NCBI GenBank assembly: GCA_965248765.1
Contig: CBDFKF010000002.1
Coordinates: forward strand, 1-64,000
Reading direction: 5' to 3'
Length of the DNA: 64,000 bases
Source of the DNA: CBDFKF01 sp965248765
GTDB lineage: Bacteria; Pseudomonadota; Alphaproteobacteria; VGEJ01
The number at the start of each line of letters is the position of its first letter. Position 1 is the stretch's first letter. A program made the translations under genes and the position numbers. The notes under the pieces were generated by a model, which ran no database searches, was not told where the DNA came from, and was given only the letters and a program-made list of their open reading frames with translations. This document shows positions 60,925-64,000 of the stretch, in pieces.

Positions 60925-63900
60925 TTAGCCGACCTTCCTGATCTCAGGGGAGAAGCGATCAAGCGCAAGCCCTTTCCACTTCTTGAGATGGACGCGCGCC
61001 GCGAGGTAGCGGACGCTGGTGATCGACGTGCGCCCGGATATCGTAACTTGGGTGAACGTCGAGCGAGCCGGCATGGTGTTACCTGATGCGTGATATAGGT
61101 AGAAATCATGGCCATCTTCGGGGGTCACGATGGCTAGCGGCTTTTGGTCCTTTCCCGCTACCATCAGCAAGAGTTGGTCGGCCGCGGTCTGGGCGTCGAG
61201 AGCCGTTTTGAAGCCTGTGGAAATGCCCCACTCCAAATAGGCGTCGCCGCTCGCCGTAACATCCTCGATCCTGAGCTCTTCAACAACACCGCCCAACTCC
61301 AGGTAGAACGATAAGCCTTGCCTGGCGCCAGCCCATGTATCAAAGTCGTCGGTGTCGGCGGTTTCTCGATCAAAGCGGATCGTCGAATTAGTCGAGTCGT
61401 AGCGTATCTCAGCGATCGTCAGGGCTGCGGCCAAGTCAAGCGTGCCGGCCGCGGATGTTAAGCTTCCGGTTGGCGTGGCGTCGTTGCTATCAAAGAGCTC
61501 GATATTCGTTCCTGTTGCCACGACAACCCGGCCGGTTGAGATGTCCGCGCGGGTGATAATCACGGCCACAGGATCATGGGCCCTGATGTCCATGGTTACA
61601 TCAATGTTAGAGTCCTCACCTAGATCAAGTATGTCTGTCTCGTAGTAGGTGGAGGTGGTATCGCTCATGGTGGCATCGTAGCCTTCGATCGGCCCGAACG
61701 GCCACCCGTCCACACCATTGATGTCGTCACGGGTTAGGGTGCTCGGCGTGTCGTAGTCCGGCAAGAGCCGGTATTGCCCATCGCGCGCCCAGCGGTAGAG
61801 ATTGTTGAGCGAGCCCAGCCATAAAGGCCACTGCTGGGGGTTAATCGTATTGATGGCAGGAACCTCCAGCACAAGGTAACCTACCTCTACAACCGAACCG
61901 TATGTGCCTAAACGGTTGAACAGCCGGCAGAACAGCCTATAGCGCCCAGTTGCTGGTATAAGAGCATTAGCTACAAGAGGTTGATTCCCGGCTATTGGCG
62001 CAACCAAGGCAACATCCGCCCGATCGGCCGCAAGCCACCCATCGGAATCAATCGCATTTAGTTCGTCCGTCCCATCAATCGGACCGCGATCGTACCGCAC
62101 CTCAATGCCGGCAACATCGCGATTCACCACCGCCACCGCGACGATCTGCAAGAACGCCCCATACTGGGCGCTACTGATAATAACCGGCGCCGGGACAGGA
62201 ACGCCCGACCAGTCGAAGGTGATATCCACGCTTGCCGATGGCGAGGCAAAGCCGCTCAAACTTACATGGAATGCCGATATCGTATAGGTAGAGGGGCCAT
62301 CAACGGTGACACGTTGGCTGATTCCATCGGCGCGTGCCTCGATCTGGAAATTCTCGTCTTCATCGCTGACCCGTAGCCGCGTGTAATACGGCGCGTCATC
62401 CCAGGTGATATCAATATGCCATATGATGGTGCCATCCTGAGCGACCGCGAATGCATGTGTCGCCGCAAGCCCAGTCACCGCGGGGATTACGGACGGGCCA
62501 GGGATGTTGATCTCGCGCGGTTTCAACGGCGGCAAAACTAGCGTGTCGGCATAGACCCCGGATGGCTGCTCCACCAAGTCAAGGGTAACAGACCAATCCT
62601 CGTTAACCACCTTTCGGGTCACCAGGGCCGGGAAGTCCAAGAGGCCCTGCTCGGGGTCGGTGATCGTCACCCAATCGCTGGGTAAGATGCCCATCCATTC
62701 CAACGCCGCGCCCGGCTTTAGGATGTAGGTAAACACGGCGCTCGCGCGCGCGCGGCGAAGATTGATGGCGAGAAGCCGTCCGGCAGCAATCGGATCGGCA
62801 ATAAACGGCCGTTTGCCTAGATCCTCCTGCCTCGTCTCTCCGTCACGTGCAATCGCCGGCGCGTCTTGGAGCTCGGGGATTGATACCTCCTGCCAATCGT
62901 GCTCTCGGGATTGAGCAAGTCCCATGGTTGCCGCGTTGAGCCGGTCCTGGATGGCTGGCGCCGGCTGAATACTGCCTATGGCTACAATGTCATCTTCTGT
63001 TATGGCCCGCGCGATTGCCCGATCGGCGCCAGGTCGGAAATAGTAAACGCCATCGGCCTCAACCGCCCATCCTTGCCACGCAAAGTCGAGTTCCGCCTCC
63101 ACCCGCGATGGGTCATCGTCTGAAAAGACAACGCCATTGACGGCGTAGCGCTTGCCCGTCTGGGGGTAATCTTCATAGCCGGCGGGCAGAGATATATTGA
63201 TCGCCTGCTCACACAGAGCATGCGCAGCGGTAAAGCTAGCAGTATTAAACCCCGCGGCCGGAATGCCTCGCCTGGTGCGGAGCCACCAATATCGGATGGC
63301 CGCAGCCGACTCCGTCCACACAGGAGTCGCTTGCCCCGGCCATGTCACCTTGAGGCCCTTCACCAGGAAGTTAATTTCGGGAAACCTCGCCCAAAAGCGA
63401 TTACTTACGCCCCCGTAGGCCGGCTGCGTAAGCTCGACGTGGACCCAGGAGACGTAATCGAGCTTGTGTTCTGTGGTCCATTCTGTCGCCGCCGCTCGCA
63501 GGCTATCGCCTTCTGTCCCATCGGCCTTGAAGTATTCATAGATCACCATTCGGCCGTTGTGTGGATCACCGGACTCCGGCTCGATCAGATGCCCGCTTTC
63601 GCCGCTGCCCGCCCGTGCGGCGCGTGTAATTTTGACCTCTGTGCCATTGACCCACACTCTCTCAATGCTGTCGCAAGCGCCCTCAGACAACACCATGGCG
63701 AGGTGTAGAACGTTATTTATCTCGTGGTAGAAGACCATGTTGCCGCCGACTCTGGCGCGGCCCACGACCCATCGCGCCGGCGCTACGGCAGCGCGAACAG
63801 TGGACTTCGTATCGGGACGGTTGGCGCCAATGCCGGGAACATTTGGCCTGGGCGTAAGCAGGTATTGCAGGGCGGCCAGCGACACGGCTGTTATCGCCGC

Positions 63901-63969
63901 CTTTAACGTGATGAACCCTGCCGCATAACCGATGGCGGATACGACAGCAGCGGCGATCACCGGCGGCAT
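60925..63969 (-). CDS. phage tail tip/host specificity protein (J-like)
   Basis: A 1,014-residue protein. Two hydrophobic segments near the N-terminus (residues about 2-38) precede the J-type start (RWVVGRARVGGNMVFYHEIN, HLAMVLSEGACDSIERVWV), then the baseplate-hub part, fibronectin-like beta domains (about 500-690) and a C-terminal receptor-facing part. J proteins sit at the siphovirus tail tip and choose the host receptor. AGGAGG precedes the ATG. Gene(s) upstream, including the tape measure, lie beyond the right edge. Confidence 0.85.
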   Translation of the reverse strand: MPPVIAAAVVSAIGYAAGFITLKAAITAVSLAALQYLLTPRPNVPGIGANRPDTKSTVRAAVAPARWVVGRARVGGNMVFYHEINNVLHLAMVLSEGACDSIERVWVNGTEVKITRAARAGSGESGHLIEPESGDPHNGRMVIYEYFKADGTEGDSLRAAATEWTTEHKLDYVSWVHVELTQPAYGGVSNRFWARFPEINFLVKGLKVTWPGQATPVWTESAAAIRYWWLRTRRGIPAAGFNTASFTAAHALCEQAINISLPAGYEDYPQTGKRYAVNGVVFSDDDPSRVEAELDFAWQGWAVEADGVYYFRPGADRAIARAITEDDIVAIGSIQPAPAIQDRLNAATMGLAQSREHDWQEVSIPELQDAPAIARDGETRQEDLGKRPFIADPIAAGRLLAINLRRARASAVFTYILKPGAALEWMGILPSDWVTITDPEQGLLDFPALVTRKVVNEDWSVTLDLVEQPSGVYADTLVLPPLKPREINIPGPSVIPAVTGLAATHAFAVAQDGTIIWHIDITWDDAPYYTRLRVSDEDENFQIEARADGISQRVTVDGPSTYTISAFHVSLSGFASPSASVDITFDWSGVPVPAPVIISSAQYGAFLQIVAVAVVNRDVAGIEVRYDRGPIDGTDELNAIDSDGWLAADRADVALVAPIAGNQPLVANALIPATGRYRLFCRLFNRLGTYGSVVEVGYLVLEVPAINTINPQQWPLWLGSLNNLYRWARDGQYRLLPDYDTPSTLTRDDINGVDGWPFGPIEGYDATMSDTTSTYYETDILDLGEDSNIDVTMDIRAHDPVAVIITRADISTGRVVVATGTNIELFDSNDATPTGSLTSAAGTLDLAAALTIAEIRYDSTNSTIRFDRETADTDDFDTWAGARQGLSFYLELGGVVEELRIEDVTASGDAYLEWGISTGFKTALDAQTAADQLLLMVAGKDQKPLAIVTPEDGHDFYLYHASGNTMPARSTFTQVTISGRTSITSVRYLAARVHLKKWKGLALDRFSPEIRKVG

Positions 63970-64000
63970 CTAAACAACCTCCTAATCTCGTATCCGTCAT

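Larger units (their letters stand above)
43090..64000 (-). mobile_element. phage genome (HK97-like siphovirus), circularly permuted and joined to glpK
   Basis: From about 43,090 to the right edge nearly every gene is phage-like: tail tip, fibre, methyltransferase, DnaB, HNH, terminase, portal, protease, capsid, connectors, tail tube and tail chaperone, in that transcription order. The tape measure and the other tail genes should lie beyond 64,000. No integrase, repressor, excisionase or tRNA is visible at the left boundary. The break inside the tail module shows that the circular phage map is opened at an unusual point. Base composition is a little lower in GC than the host part, most clearly near the two toxin-antitoxin promoters. 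Confidence 0.9.

Overview
The window looks like the chromosome of a high-GC alphaproteobacterium, probably of Rhodospirillales type. Three things point there: the TCA gene order mdh-sucC-sucD-sucA-sucB-lpd, a complete System I cytochrome c maturation cluster (ccmABCDEFGHI), and a petP/petR-type MarR plus OmpR pair followed by an EnvZ-like kinase. No rRNA, tRNA or CRISPR array was seen.

1-8,077: a partial AmpD-like amidase running off the left edge, two EamA-type transporters, a TerB/DnaJ-domain protein, a fused 5-oxoprolinase, an unrecognised soluble protein and a small class I cytochrome c. 8,273-17,006: the TCA block on the minus strand, with a strong -10 box between mdh and sucC. 17,176-22,719: htpG, a cruciform-forming element, a DUF1223 thioredoxin-fold protein and aconitase. 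22,905-31,287: a crotonase N-terminal remnant fused by overlap to the ccm cluster, which is interrupted by one antisense FMN-barrel gene. 31,328-32,762: a dead ISNCY-like insertion sequence. 33,205-42,034: housekeeping and regulatory genes (NUDIX, YciB, SAM hydrolase-type DUF62, YciI, ilvE, petP-petR-kinase, a 2-hydroxyacid dehydrogenase). 42,053-43,099: the C-terminal two thirds of glycerol kinase.

43,090-64,000 is phage DNA of HK97/siphovirus type, nearly all on the minus strand. In transcription order it holds a J-like tail tip protein, tail fibre, remnants of RusA and Dcm, a beta-class DNA methyltransferase, small membrane and lipoprotein genes, a DnaB helicase, a replication-initiation protein (frameshifted), HNH, terminase, portal, ClpP-like protease, capsid, connectors and tail tube. 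It ends in the tail-assembly chaperone, which runs straight into glpK. The phage map is therefore circularly permuted: the host junction cuts between the tail chaperone and the (unseen) tape measure gene. That implies an illegitimate insertion or a chimeric join rather than ordinary attP integration.

Two toxin-antitoxin modules (higBA and hicAB) sit on the plus strand inside the phage late region. Both appear to use the same leaderless promoter layout. hicAB is bracketed by a 159-bp duplication of the HNH gene plus a remnant of the terL start. Several phage genes show decay (frameshift, nonsense codon, truncations).
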